From: Gracilaria gracilis
Taxonomy: Eukaryota > Rhodophyta > Florideophyceae > Gracilariales > Gracilariaceae
DNA length: 64,000 nt
Reading direction: 5' to 3'
Assembly: GCA_030374805.1 (NCBI GenBank)
Contig: JARGSG010000027.1
Location: 186,001-250,000 of the forward strand
Made by a program: the position numbers and the translations under genes. The notes under the pieces were generated by a model, which made no database searches, was not told the origin of the DNA, and saw only the letters and a program-made list of their open reading frames with translations. Numbering within the stretch: the first letter of the stretch is position 1; each line of letters begins with the position of its first letter. Shown here in pieces: positions 20,000 to 31,567 of this stretch.

Positions 20000-22978
20000 G
20001 AATGAGGGGAGAGGACGAGAGAGAACAATGTCAGCAAAGTTGGAGTTGTAATTTTGCGGCGCTGCAGATCAGCATCATAACCGTAGATCGAAACATATGC
20101 GCAAGCGACGTATGAAACGAAGCAATGCGTATTCATAGGAAGAAGAAGTCGTTTTAAAAAAGGTTATGGCGTTCATCCCATCTTGACAGCTGTGCGGTGA
20201 GCACGAGCGAATGAGGTGTTGACGTACCGAGTGGTTCAGATTGAGGCCGAGGAACGAGTGGTATCCCTCTCTACGGATCGCTCATGGTGGGCGGCAAAGC
20301 GTGGCCATGTTCGCCGCGGACGGCGCGCCAGTGGCGGGAGATGTGGGGGTGATGTGAAAGCCGGCACCACCGACGGGGTGTGCACTTGGACAAAGCGGAC
20401 GACGATGAGAAGGCCGCAGCGCCGAGTGCTCCGGGGCCGCTGCTTAGGACCGAGGACCAAAAGCTTGGCGATGAAACGGGATGCAGGACCTAAAGCGCGC
20501 GCACAACATGAAGGCTCGGTAACCTCTGTAGTACAAAGTTTATAACTTAGCCGCAGCGGAGATTCTGGACGAGACGTCCACGTCACGGGGCGCGACCGCT
20601 CGCTGAAGCGTCGAGTGCTTTTCGCGCGGCCGAATTGAGGAGCCATTCGAAGCGACAAATCACACCCCGCCAGCGCACAGGCGGCGACCAACCACTTTCG
20701 GATAAGCATTTTGCGTGGGACGCATATCGTTTACATGATATAACACGTAAAAGGTTAACCTTATGTAATCTATCATACAGTCCAATCGCCACACCTTGAA
20801 TTTCAACCAACTTTCGCCTCAAACACAGCTCTACAAACGGCATTTCCCATCGCAAAACTCTTTCCTGCTGATCCGGAGGTTAAACCTCTTAACCCTCTTA
20901 CAGTACCATAACAAACAATCCGAAAATAAGGCCGGCGACGGCCGGTACGTCGATAGCCTCCACGTGATCACCTGACGCTCCATGTATAAGATGCCTTTTA
21001 GTAAAGGTTAACGTTAAAACCAATGACATTGTAAGTTTCATGCCTTACTGTGTGCTGCAGTTAACCAGGAAGCGGCACGTCACCTGCCTTACGGAAACGA
21101 CGTTTCGACGCGCCAGCCGTCGCTTCTGCCCTTTCGCCCGACCGCTCGCAGCCCTGCGCCCGCGCCGTGCCGCCGGACTTCCTCTTCTGCTTTACTGTGG
21201 TCAGCCGCCCCTGATTCCGAGGCGGCCGAAGAACTATCTATTGATGTTTGTACCTAAAGGTAGTTCTCTCTCTCTTTAAGAAGGTCAAAAACCGTAACGA
21301 TCACTGCTTGATCATATCAACTAACGATTTGTCTTTCCTGGCCGGCGGACATATCTATCCGACGAGCCTGTCTGTCTGCACGGCGGCGCTTCTCCCACGA
21401 GATCGCTCAGCAGCAAGAGCATTGCCTCCCAAGATGAAGGTTTCTCGGCCCGAGACTCGACGCGATTGGCAGATTTGATCTGCCAGCTTCGAGACTCCTC
21501 AGGTTGACCAGTACAGCCAGTTGCTGCGTACTTCCCTCATGCACCTCCCAGCCCTTACTGTTGTAGTCGTGCCATACGCACCCAAATCCTCACGCTACCA
21601 GTATATCTACACGGTGGTACTGGTCCACGTCCATTGCACTTGTGTCTGGTGCCCATCACAACTACATGGCCCCGACGTGACTGGGCCCGGGCAAACCTCA
21701 TAAAAACGCCGTTCCACCCTGTCGGCTGTACTGTCGGGGACCGTACTCCAGACGTGTCTCAAGACATGGATGCAGTAACGCTCCCCCCCCCCCCCCCCCC
21801 CCCGACCTACACAGGTGCACTTGAGTAACAGCCAACGCTCAGCGAACTGCTCTCCTTGTAGCTAGGTTCCGCTTGAGATCCCACTCAAGAGATCGAAGGT
21901 GAGCTCAAACTAGCGAGAGAAGCATGCGCAACAGCCACCAACCACCACTAAAAGACGCCTTGCCAACCTCAGGCGCGATTCTCACCACGCACCTGGTTTT
22001 TAAGTTCCAGCACATATAGAATCTCTTCGTTCCGAAAACCCCTCTTCGCTCTGTTCCCAACTACAGCGTACCATTCATTGTGTTCGAATTACCCCTACCA
22101 TCCGCTCATCAGTGCCACTGCCGGATGCCTGACGAGCCACGGGAACATTAGACCAGCCCGCCGCTCTTGAGAATGCCTGATGCTCATTCCGCAACACCTT
22201 CATCACAGAAAACTCGAGAGAGTCAGTGCCCGGAAAGGCCGTCATGCGCACGAATACCAATGGCGGGTGCATCCGTCCACCGACACTAACAGCGCACACA
22301 AACACACAGTGGAAATAAGAAGGTCACGTACACGTGAGTGTACAGTCGGCTGCTCTTCCGCCGTGGTAATAGTACGTGCGACGCCGGATTGACGCGGGAC
22401 TAGTATGAGTTTATAATATGACCGCAGATACTCGTAGCATACGCCTCCATGCCCACGGGACCCGGGTTCACCACTGGCAGGTGCCAGGGTAAGGGCACGA
22501 CAAGAAGGTGATGGAACCAAGTTACCCATCTACAGTATCTACAAGGGTAAGGGTATTCCGCCGTACCGACTGCCCCTGCGGCCGCTGCAGTGATATGCAA
22601 TACGATGCACTGATCCGGGCCTTCACATGCTGCCCGGGGAAACGGAGGATAATAATATTATGTGGTTCGTGGTGAACGTCACGCTGCTCTCGCAATATGT
22701 CGTGACGCAGTCTGTACTCATAGCCATATCGACGCCTCCATTACCAGTACATCGCTTCTCTAAAATCCCATATAAAACCCCCATTCTCCCACTTATCTCC
22801 TCCCCGACACCAAACGTTCCTATATCGCAGCTATGCCTTGATCTTCTCCCTCGCACTAGTTTCCCTCGCACTAGTTCCACCGTAGCTTCTTCTACCGCCC
22901 TTCCTACTACCGTTCTGTTCCACCCCGCCCATATTGTGCTTCACCGAATCGTCATCGCCACTCCTGATACATTCGAGT
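20000..22978. other. GC-rich gene-poor stretch
   Basis: Nearly 3 kb without a recognised gene. Frames up to 157 codons at 20236-20709 come from GC-rich sequence and are mutually overlapping, so they look accidental. Several GGTTAACC-like motifs occur (20744, 20880, 21005), and similar motifs appear in other spacers. A CT-rich run lies near 21268 and a pure C tract at 21783. An ORF-like run at 22627-23145 overlaps the following gene in another frame. It may be decayed repeat sequence, but I found no ends or coding remnants. Confidence 0.4.
21783..21803 (+). repeat. Homopolymer tract of 21 C
   Basis: An uninterrupted run of 21 cytosines. Tracts this long slip during replication and sequencing and can form i-motif or, on the other strand, G-quadruplex structures. 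The exact length should be treated as uncertain. Confidence 0.9.
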
Positions 22979-23452
22979 ATGTCTGCTTTTGGCTCGTCAT
23001 CATCAAATGTTTCCAGAACTCAAGACCCCATGAGCATTTACAACCTGCTCAACCCAGATGGTCGCAATTCTGCTGGCCCACATGCCAATGTTCCGTCTTC
23101 GTCGAGTTCTTCCGCCGCATCCCACTCGACGGCAAACGCAACTGATGACCCTTCAAAAGAAGAACAGCTTCGCCAGAAGCGCAAAATTCAGTCCGAGAAG
23201 AAACGTCAGTGGCGTCGCAACCTCACTCCGGAGCAGAAAGAACGACGCCAGCTCTTGGACGCTCAACGTAAACGAGAGCAACGCTTGAATCAAACTCCCG
23301 AGCAACGTGCGGAGGCACGTAAGAAAGATGCGGCCCGCAAGGCAGCCAAACGTCGTCTGGTGAAAGAGCAGATGGAAAAGGAGAAGAAACAAGGTGGCAC
23401 GGCATCCGGGTCCGCCTCTAACAACACATCTCGATCTCCTAACGCGAATTAA
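22979..23452 (+). CDS. Small basic protein with STPR-type helical repeats
   Basis: A 157-residue protein. After a short N-terminal motif (SIYNLLNP) and a Ser-rich spacer comes a strongly charged region of about 75 residues with spaced RR-LTPEQKERR, LNQTPEQRAEARKKD and ARKAAKRR blocks. These resemble the 23-residue STPR repeats of insect FMBP-1, which bind DNA; related repeats occur in proteins of many eukaryotes. A nuclear DNA-binding role is inferred. I chose the ATG at 22979 because the residues after it look conserved, whereas the frame upstream has only non-ATG starts. The C-terminal tail is Ser/Asn/Gly-rich and probably disordered. Confidence 0.72.
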   Translation: MSAFGSSSSNVSRTQDPMSIYNLLNPDGRNSAGPHANVPSSSSSSAASHSTANATDDPSKEEQLRQKRKIQSEKKRQWRRNLTPEQKERRQLLDAQRKREQRLNQTPEQRAEARKKDAARKAAKRRLVKEQMEKEKKQGGTASGSASNNTSRSPNAN

Positions 23453-24675
23453 CTGTTGAATGGTGTCCTTGGGACATCATTCAACAGTTGATGCGTGGAA
23501 ATACGAGCTTCAACAATTTTTGCCTGCGGGCTCTCATGAACTTGTGTCTGGTTCCTGTCTTGCTTGGAGATTGTTCAAATCTCTTGTGTCCCCGTGCTGA
23601 CCGTTCAAAGATACTTACAAATCCTTGAGAACTGAAGGGGTTGAAAGGGAATATGCGTTAATATCCGCCTTGCATCCATTTTCTTTTCTTTGACGCAACG
23701 GGTGACATTGGATCCTTGAGTGCGTGCAGATGTATGCCAGGCATTGCGTCTGCACTTAATTCACATCCCCCATCTCTGATTGACTCTCTTGTCACCAGCG
23801 ACCGTCGTCGTACTGTTCTGAATGATTTCTTTCTTAACCGGCAATTCTTGCTCTGTGTCAGAAACGAATAGAGTGGATTTTGTAGCCGAATGATACCAAA
23901 GTCGTCTGACAGGGATAGGTGGCTTGAGATGCTCGAAGTGATATCTCAAAATCGAATCGTGCTGGAGATCGTGAGAGACGAAGATTGCGCCGCTGCTGAG
24001 GCGAAGCAATAACGAAGGTAGTAGTATCATATATTGATTCGAGATACTCTCACATACCCTGACGGTGTGTTATATAAGACGGTTCCTGTGTAGTGAGACG
24101 AAACTGTACCTTTTGTCAAAGACATACTTTTTAGTCTGTCGGATCAATTCCAGTCAAGGTGGCGGTAATACGTTGATAGGCAGTTAGAGATATCTCTGCA
24201 GAAAGAGTAGTTCCACATGGGGAAACCACTGACTTCCGCTGGACTTCTGTAACATGAGTTGCGGTTCATCCCAACTTCTCCGCGGTGTTCACAGGATGGA
24301 AAGTTAGAACTCTCGAATAACAGGGCCAAGAACGTGTCCCTCCCCACCATGCCCAGCGCTCTTATCTCTTCGTATGATCGTCCGACCACGGTCCTTGCAT
24401 CTCAAAGTCTTCTCGGTGAAGAATGGTGTATTCCTACAGACAACAAACGCAAAAAGTCATAAATTGTTACACCACTCCACACCGTCCGTGGCAGCGCGGA
24501 ACATCATGTCGCTACGCTCAACACAAGGTGGAGTCAAGGAATGCTCAAACAAGCTCGAAAAGGAATCGCCGCGTACCGCCGACAAACTGATCGTTGATGC
24601 ACGTTCTGCGCGTGGATGTGGGGGTTCTGAAAGGCAAACTCGAATCTTTGCAAGACCAAAAAAGTTCGAACGTTA
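23453..24675. other. Intergenic stretch, no gene recognised
   Basis: Just after the STPR gene, TTGAATGGTGTCC and its near-inverse ACATCATTCAA near 23456-23484 form a hairpin that may be a transcript-end structure. Short frames at 23761-24030 (minus) and 24259-24679 (plus) match nothing I know. Confidence 0.4.
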
Positions 24676-26024
24676 TTAACTAGAGTACATGAAGTGAGCC
24701 AACAGTAACGCTCTCACCGTAGACCCGGCCGAAAGCAAACCCTCTCCCTTCGGCAACATCAGAAGCGCATCCGCAGACCTTGTAGAAAGCAATCGTGAGC
24801 TAGCCTGCCTCCCTGTTGAAGTGCCAACATAGCCCCGTTCAGGAATATGCTTTTGAATGCAAGAGAAGACGTCAGTTAGTTCTGCAGCGTGCATACAATG
24901 TAGTCCGGAATGTTTCTAGTACGAATAACATACCTGTAGTGTAACTCGATGATACTCTGGTCTTTGCGTATCAAGCTTAATATCGTGTGCAAGGGATACA
25001 TCCACTCGAACGCCTTTCACACTCTCCCCGCTCCATCCAGCAAGTTTTCTGGCGGCTACTGCGACGGCGAGGTGGAAACAAACAAAGCAGCTGACTGGGT
25101 TTCCAGGTAATGCCATAAAACATCTGTTTTCTGACATGGTGGCATATGTAAGCGGCTTTCCAGGTTTCATTAATACGCGTCCAAAATGTACCGTGGCAAT
25201 GTTCTCCAATACTGGTTTGATATAATCTCGTTTTCCCATGGATACTCCACCGGTGGTAATGACGTGTGGCACTTCTCTATTGCCTCAAGAAGCGCTTCTG
25301 TTACGATCGATTCGCTATCTGGCATGACACCGAGATCAAGTGGTGTGCAAAACGGAAGAGCTTCCTGGACGGAAGCAAGTAGCATAGGTCGATTGCAGTC
25401 AATTATTGAACCGTACGGCATTAACTCTGGCAGGTTGTCTACGTCTAGAATCTCATCACCACTCGAAAACACTCCGATAACTGGACGCTTGTATACTTCA
25501 ACGGATGTTATACAACAGCTGGCAAGAATACCGATCTCAGCCGCTCCAAGATAGGTGCCTGCTGAGAGCACCAGCTCACCCGCTGCCACATCACATCCGA
25601 TCTCGCGAATGTCATGGCCTTGTTCTAAGTCTAACTGTTTGGCAAACGTGAGTTGATCTCCTTCACACAAGCAGTTTTCTACCATGACAACAGCATCTGC
25701 GCCCTCCGGGACGGGTGCGCCTGTTGCAACATACGCTGCAGTACCAGGAGTTATTCTGGTAGAAGCAGTCGATCCTGCATGGGACGATGCTGTTACTCTA
25801 AGGGGTGGAGCGAGTGGTATGGTGACGGCATATCCATCTTTGATGGAGGCACGAAACGGGGGGTGTGGGCGGGATGCATGGACATCAACAGCGAGTAGGT
25901 AATGAAGAGCGTGTGTTGTCGGCACCGACGTAACTGGCAGAGCTGAAAGTGTGGCGGCTATCTTCTCCAGAGCGTGGTCCATTGGAACAAGAGGGTATCG
26001 CGAGCGTTCGGGAGATGGAGCCAT
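24676..26024 (-). CDS. Molybdopterin molybdenumtransferase (MoeA/Cnx1E-type), two exons with a frame break
   Basis: Inserts molybdenum into molybdopterin in cofactor synthesis. Exon 1 is 26024-24934, exon 2 is 24849-24676; the 84-bp intron starts GTATGT, has an ACTAACTGAC branch site and ends AAAAG. Motifs: RASIKDGYA, TGAPVPEGADAVV, SSGDE, then TTGGVSMG, MKPGKP, ALPGNPVS and the domain IV core GTSTGRQASSRLLS. Only the E (MoeA) domain is present, with no MogA/G domain fused. The frame changes near 25265-25270: the coding sequence has two extra bases in a CACAC stretch just before TTGGVSMG. The exon total is 1265 nt, which is two more than a multiple of three. This is either an assembly error or a real inactivating change. 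The frame is open upstream to 26402 without another ATG, so a targeting exon may exist. Confidence 0.87.
24850..24933 (-). other. Spliceosomal intron in the MoeA-type gene
   Basis: 84 bp, GTATGT to AAAAG, phase 0, with a textbook ACTAACTGAC branch site 24-30 bp before the 3' end and a TCTTCTCTT pyrimidine tract. Confidence 0.82.
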
Positions 26025-26956
26025 TGTTGCAACATACGACGCAGGTGACGACAATGGTCCTTCAAGTCGGTGGCTGAAAAACTCCGAGGGCGTTGACGGA
26101 AAATCCTCAGTGCAAGGCTTTGCAAAAGCCTTGTTGGTTTTCCTCGCGCTGGCGTGACGCTCACTGATAAGGAGCAAAAAGTCGTCTAGCGGTACTGCGG
26201 TTCTCTGAGACGAATCCTTCCTGAATAACAAGCTCTTCACCGCAAAGTTGGTGATTCGAAGCACGAACAAGGCACTTACAAGCGCACGATAAGGAATATT
26301 CGGGAACGGTTGTTGGACCACTGTGGGATGTATATGTAGCGTCCGCCTGGCGTGCGCTCGGTAAAGTTTACGCAAGAGATCAGTGCCGAAGACTTCGCTC
26401 ACGCAATCTCCACCCCCCCACTCATCTACAAGGGTAGTACCAACGGTACTCTTTGAGTATATATAGGGACCGCGACTCGCGGGGGGATCAGCGTGTCAGC
26501 GCCGCTGAGTTGCGGACAACAGCAGTCTCTTGAACAGACCGATAAATACTGTAATGCCATGAATGAAATGCCATAAGATACACGTGGAAACGTTGAGATT
26601 GTGCGAAACGTTTTGCAAGTCGAGTGCATGTGGGGGGAAACTGCCGCGTTGCGGTTTACAGACGCTGCGACAAGCAAACTGCAACTGGTCCGATGATGCA
26701 CAACGTCGAGCAAGCCGAGTGAAACACCAATGTGCCTTCGGCCCAACAAACTGGCAGCTTGCACCTCGCGCACGTTATCATCATCTTTCTTCCGCCAGAG
26801 CCGTCGTCTTCGTCGTTACCCACGTCCTTCCTCACCTCACCGTCCCGCAGCGCCTTCCAATCGGGAAGAAGCGCGTCTAGTTCGCTGGCCTGCCTATGAG
26901 GCCCACAGCGCTTCAGCTGTGCGGAGCCGCTGCCGCTCATTAGAGCTGTTTCTACC
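26025..26956. promoter_or_regulatory. Divergent spacer between MoeA-type and RING-CH genes
   Basis: Contains a TATATATA sequence at about 26457-26465, the clearest TATA-like element among the host spacers; it could serve a minus-strand transcript starting near 26430. The minus-strand frame that precedes the MoeA ATG stays open through 26402. No other gene is recognised. Confidence 0.4.
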
Positions 26957-27637
26957 ATGAGCAGCTCTCCTGTCGCAGAGTGCCGCATTTGTCGAGATGA
27001 ATGCCCGCCACTACATCTTTCCTGTCGCTGCAATACGCACGTCCATCCGAAATGTCTGAATCGCTGGCTATCCTACCGCGCAGATGCTCAGTTCCCGCTG
27101 CTCTCCCCGGCTGAGAGCACGGCTTGCGAAGTGTGTAACCAGCCTTTTTTTGAAGATGCGTTGCAAGTTGACAGCAAGGTGACCGAAACTAGAGGATGCG
27201 GTGCCCGTATGTCGGAATGGTTCACGTCTGGTTGCAACTACCTTCTCACCGTAGAAGGATGTTTACTTTTGTTTCTTTTTGTGCTCGCAATCATGGGACA
27301 TATTCTGTTCGTTTTGGGAATGTACAAAGCAGCTGCAGACCCCACGGAGTACTCAATACAACGTCTGGTGCTCGCGATAGGAAACGCCGTTCTTACTTTA
27401 AGCGTGTTAGTGCTCGTGCAGCGAGTCGTCAGTCGATGGCTGAGAGAGAGCGATTTTCTATTTGCTGTTGCGAACGCATCCCTTGTTCCGGATATAGAAG
27501 CATCTGTACCGCTGACACGAAGTCATAGGCCGTGTCGATTCATGTACCAAGTTTTGCTTGGAAGCTTTCTATCAGTGGTGGCAGCAGCTGAGATTTACTT
27601 TTTGGTTAGGCAGCTTCCATTTGGTGACCTACCGTAG
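26957..27637 (+). CDS. RING-CH (MARCH-type) zinc-finger membrane protein
   Basis: A 226-residue protein. Residues about 8-64 are a RING-CH finger with the C4HC3 pattern: CRIC, then CRCNTHVHPKCLNRW and finally CEVC. RING-CH proteins are membrane E3 ubiquitin ligases that mark other membrane proteins for sorting or turnover. Three or four hydrophobic segments follow (around residues 97-117, 135-155 and 192-215), separated by short polar loops, so the finger would face the cytosol. The ATG at 26957 is directly upstream of the finger. Substrate and organelle cannot be read from sequence. Confidence 0.88.
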   Translation: MSSSPVAECRICRDECPPLHLSCRCNTHVHPKCLNRWLSYRADAQFPLLSPAESTACEVCNQPFFEDALQVDSKVTETRGCGARMSEWFTSGCNYLLTVEGCLLLFLFVLAIMGHILFVLGMYKAAADPTEYSIQRLVLAIGNAVLTLSVLVLVQRVVSRWLRESDFLFAVANASLVPDIEASVPLTRSHRPCRFMYQVLLGSFLSVVAAAEIYFLVRQLPFGDLP

Positions 27638-28903
27638 CATGCCGACGTCCTAAGAGGCAGACGATGACGTTAGCACTGTATGCTTTGATGCGAGACTTGC
27701 AATATTGACTTTGCAAGCAGCACGTCTTGTATGCGCTCCGTTCTTAAGACCTACCTTCACAACTTTCAGTCTTTGTTTATGAGCATGAAGGGCCCAAGTG
27801 CAGACGTTTTCGACTGTCTTCACTTAAGGTATTCTATTTTGCTGCAGCTCAACAAATCGAAGCGAAGAGATTTGGTTCCTATGTTGTATAATCTTAAGAA
27901 TCCGTGACATGTGGTGTCTACCTTGTCCGCTGTTTCCACGTGCTCCCGCGAACTTGTAAAGTATACTTTGAGAATGTAAAGCACCACTTTGCGGGTATCC
28001 GGTGCGCGCTCTTCTCATCCAAATTGCAAGGCTTTTGCGAAGTCCTGACAGATGAAACTGAGTTTCCCTTGTTGAAGTCGTTGTGTAGTCTTAAGCTCGT
28101 CCCTCTGTTCTACGTAACGAGCGGAGTTTGTAGCTGGTCTGTCGGCAGCCTGTTTCTTTTGTGGGTGCCAAGCTACTGTGGGGTCGACAAGAATGGTCAC
28201 GTACATCCCATCGCAAAGTGTGGTTTAAACATTCCAACTGAGGAACAGGTTGCTGTGCCAACCGATCTGAACGTGAAAGCCAGCAAATCGAACAAAACAC
28301 GTTGTCACCGCATCCGCGCAGCGAAATGAAGCGAGATGGGGGGGCTCTATCTACGAAGGTAACGTTAACCCTTAACCTTACCAACGCACGCATTGGTAGA
28401 TACGAAGGTAAACCGCTGTATCTACCTTCGTAGAAAGGCGGAGGTTGGAGCCCGCATAATTTGATACTGGCCACGTGGCTGAACCTCTCCCTTGTCTCAT
28501 ATGCATGATGGTTTACGAGGGTAGACCGTAGCCTTTGCGAGTTTTGTACCAGTGCGAAGGAAGAGGTCGGCATTTCGCTTTTGGTGTACCTCAACAAACG
28601 CCATCCCGCCGTGACGAGCTGCGAAAGCAATCGAGAGAACAACGGAAGAAGGTTGAAGCTGTTATTCGAAAGGTCTCTTCGGATTCTTTTTGTCCTTGAA
28701 CAGCAAGAACGGCTTATATGAGCTCTTTGTCACCTTGGGAATGAGAAGGAGCAAACCAGGCCCGTAGCTGTGACTGGCTATTTTCGAATCATCCGTTTGT
28801 ACTCTTTGGAGCAGAGTTGAGTTGTCTTCGGAAGCCCGTATATACCCTTGGTACGGTGCATCATTAAAGGTGCAACGGTGATATAATTAATCACACTGGA
28901 CTA
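27638..28903. other. Intergenic stretch with a small inverted repeat
   Basis: No recognised gene. CTACGAAGGTA at 28351-28361 is matched exactly by its inverse at 28423-28433, and a third direct copy (TACGAAGGTA) sits at 28401-28410, around a GTTAACCCTTAACC core. This may be a tiny foldback repeat. The frame at 27904-28329 lacks an ATG and looks accidental. Confidence 0.5.
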
Positions 28904-30454
28904 CTAACGTGAATACCTTTCTATGTCGCTGTTGGCGAGACACTCTCCTTTGACTGAAATGAAGCTCATTTTGTCAAACAAGATTTCCTTGTGCACAGGA
29001 TCACCGGATCTTATCAACTCTTCCTCTTCAGGACGAGCAACACGGTATCGAAGCACACTTCCAGATATGGAGTCGTCTGTCTCCTCATAATTCTTCACAT
29101 GCATCCTGAGAATGGATCCAGGAATGTTAGTCCATGCTTCCAGCACTCGGTACGGTCCGATCAGTAGCTCTGTCACGTCTTCATTAGTGGACAGAACAAG
29201 AACATTGGACTGATCTCTTCCGAACTGGTTTAGAATGTACCTCGATGCATCGTCAACAATCCTTACGGCAGGAAGCATTTCTTCTATACCACACCACGGA
29301 CATGGCAGTTCTGAGGTCTCAATCATCTTTTCGGGCATGTCGCGGAAGAACAAAGGCAAATTCTGGAGCACACATCCGAGGAACCGGGTGAGTCCTTCCA
29401 CCCCATGCAGCATCAAAACATCATCTACAGTTGGGTACTGTCGAAGTTTCGGCTCAATCATCTTAACTGCATAATCTAATATTCGAATCCTATCTTTTTC
29501 CCACAGCGTCTTCAGATGAAACATTGCGGGCGTCAAAACTAGCTTTGCTAAGTTCCACCGAGCTTTATTGAGATCTCCGGAAAACGTAGACATGAGAAAC
29601 GTGCTCTTCTCGGCCACAAACTCCATGTTGTCCTCGTCAAAGGTGAGCATACCAGGGCGCACAGCAGCAGCTTGTCGTTCAACATGCATCCAGAAACTGT
29701 TCTTGATATGTGGATCCAGTTCATTGCTAACGACCCGAACGGTGGGCATCATTAGATAGGGCTCGATGCCTTGTTGGGCCCAATTGCCGCGAGTTTCCCC
29801 GATTACATCAGACCAGAACAACAAACGAGGTCTCTGGAGTATCTGGGAGATCTTGGATGCCATGGTGAAGAGACGGAACTGGTCTATGTCGATGTCATTG
29901 CGATCCTTTCGCGTATGTTTGTAAGAAAAGCAAAACGCGGGGACATGCTCAGTCATGTACTGACGGACTGTGTGCGGCTTGAGGTCGGTAGTGAAAGAGC
30001 CACTGGTAGAGTCATACAAACATAGACGGTGGGCTTGGGTGGTAATGGGCTCGATTGTGTCTTCGTCAAACATGGAATCAAACAGCAGCTGCGCCAACGA
30101 GATGCAATCCAGATGTCGCTGTTGCAGAAGTTCAAGAGCAGCGGAGAAGGAATTTCGCCAGGCATTCATGGACCAGCATCTCCGGGAAACTTTAATGGAT
30201 TCGCGCAGGCCACGTACGTAGGAGGGCAACTGGTAATACAAGGCAATGGGCAAAGTGTATGCGGGTGAACCTTCACTCCAGTTTCTCCATGTGGACAAGC
30301 CAGGTATGTTCATGGCTAAAGAAAGTTTGAAGAAAGCCCAGGTCATGCGAAGACGCTCTCGTAAATCATCGGTGGGCGCCCCCGTGCGACGATGTCGCGC
30401 AATGTGATTGTAGGTGGAAGAGGCATAGTTGTCCACATCAGTGAGCCTGTCCAT
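28904..30454 (-). CDS. Unrecognised 516-residue protein
   Basis: A single long frame with good coding character from the ATG at 30454; the frame continues upstream only through low-complexity sequence. I do not recognise the family. The protein is rich in predicted helix, has no clear signal peptide or membrane segment, and contains several Trp/Arg-rich stretches (WSMNAWRN, SFWMHVERQ) and one CPWC pair at about residue 390. Length and even composition argue for a real gene, perhaps a lineage-specific family. It stands alone between wide spacers. Confidence 0.7.
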   Translation of the reverse strand: MDRLTDVDNYASSTYNHIARHRRTGAPTDDLRERLRMTWAFFKLSLAMNIPGLSTWRNWSEGSPAYTLPIALYYQLPSYVRGLRESIKVSRRCWSMNAWRNSFSAALELLQQRHLDCISLAQLLFDSMFDEDTIEPITTQAHRLCLYDSTSGSFTTDLKPHTVRQYMTEHVPAFCFSYKHTRKDRNDIDIDQFRLFTMASKISQILQRPRLLFWSDVIGETRGNWAQQGIEPYLMMPTVRVVSNELDPHIKNSFWMHVERQAAAVRPGMLTFDEDNMEFVAEKSTFLMSTFSGDLNKARWNLAKLVLTPAMFHLKTLWEKDRIRILDYAVKMIEPKLRQYPTVDDVLMLHGVEGLTRFLGCVLQNLPLFFRDMPEKMIETSELPCPWCGIEEMLPAVRIVDDASRYILNQFGRDQSNVLVLSTNEDVTELLIGPYRVLEAWTNIPGSILRMHVKNYEETDDSISGSVLRYRVARPEEEELIRSGDPVHKEILFDKMSFISVKGECLANSDIERYSR

Positions 30455-31567
30455 AGGGTACGAGATGGCTGGATGGATGGATGAGGCAGTGATTGTGATG
30501 GTGATGGCTGTGTTCAAGGTTGGTGCAGAACAGAGGCGGGGTGCTGAACAGAGGGGGGTCTCTATGACCACCCTGGATATACAGTATCATAGTGCCATTT
30601 AAAAGCGGTTACCAAGGGTAATACATATCTATAGCAATCTCTTCTACTTTTTCAATTTTGCTGCACACAGTGGTCGAAATTTCTTAGTATCAGAACGTTC
30701 GACAACGCTTCACGTCACTTGAAAGCCATTTGACAGCCCAGCCAGCCACGTCTATGTATGAACCCTCGTCGATGACCAGGAAAGATCTTGTCCCGGTCAG
30801 GGCTTTAGAGGAATTCCGAGCAGGAAAAGGTCATTCTCTTCCAATTCCCGGAGTTCTCCCTTCCTAGAGTCTATAATTTCATGCATTCAAAGCATGAAGA
30901 AACAATCCTGGCCAGGAAAAGTCCTGATGCACAGTCGATATTTTGCTTCTGTGGGTTGTTCCCTGATTTGGACACCGTTGATCCCGAAAACAGCAGAAGT
31001 TAGAAATGAGATGTGGTTCGCGTAATGGGTTGCTAACAGAGTTTTATAATATGTAAAGCTATTCATTCGGAGCACGTTCATGTGCCACCTGGAATGATGT
31101 ATTCAACCATGATGCCATGATTGACGTAGTGTTTATATATATAGCCAAGGCGAATCATCTAAGGTTATCTACATTGTAGGTCAAGTTACATCATGTTACA
31201 TCCATCAAGCAATATAACTTTACCATATGTCGGATCATCTGTAGTGGATAATCGAATTTCAGTGTCTTCAATTTTGGTTAATCCCACAAATATTCGAGGC
31301 AGAATTCAACAAAATTGTACACACGTATGGATACCCTTTGTAATTTGCCTGTATGACTCCATCGCTCTCCACTGGGGAGTCCCCAGTGCCGACAGAAACG
31401 GCTTTGTTTCAAACGAAAGGCGTTCATGAATACAAGCTTTCAGTGACGTAGACGAGCCGGGTTCTGCGCTTATGCATCGTTCACTTATACCCGCAGTTTT
31501 TGCCTCGGAGCATATAATAGACCCTTTGAGAGAGTCCTCTTCGGCACCGAGCGTAGGAAATGTTACT
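30455..31567. other. Intergenic stretch upstream of the Dopey gene
   Basis: No gene recognised. A TATATATATA run lies at about 31133-31142. Short frames at 30887-31081 (minus) and 31193-31429 (plus) look random. Confidence 0.4.

Noticed and set aside
20236-20709. Overlapping frames in GC-rich DNA, possible gene
   Set aside because: Open on both strands because stops are rare in GC-rich sequence; no motif.
23761-24030. 89-codon minus-strand frame before the MoeA gene
   Set aside because: Short, no motif, no neighbouring exon found.
25230-25275. A tiny intron to explain the MoeA frame change
   Set aside because: No GT-AG pair at the position and only a two-base change is needed.
27904-28329. 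141-codon plus-strand frame in the spacer after the RING-CH gene
   Set aside because: Starts with GTG only, has no family motif and odd composition for a soluble or membrane protein.
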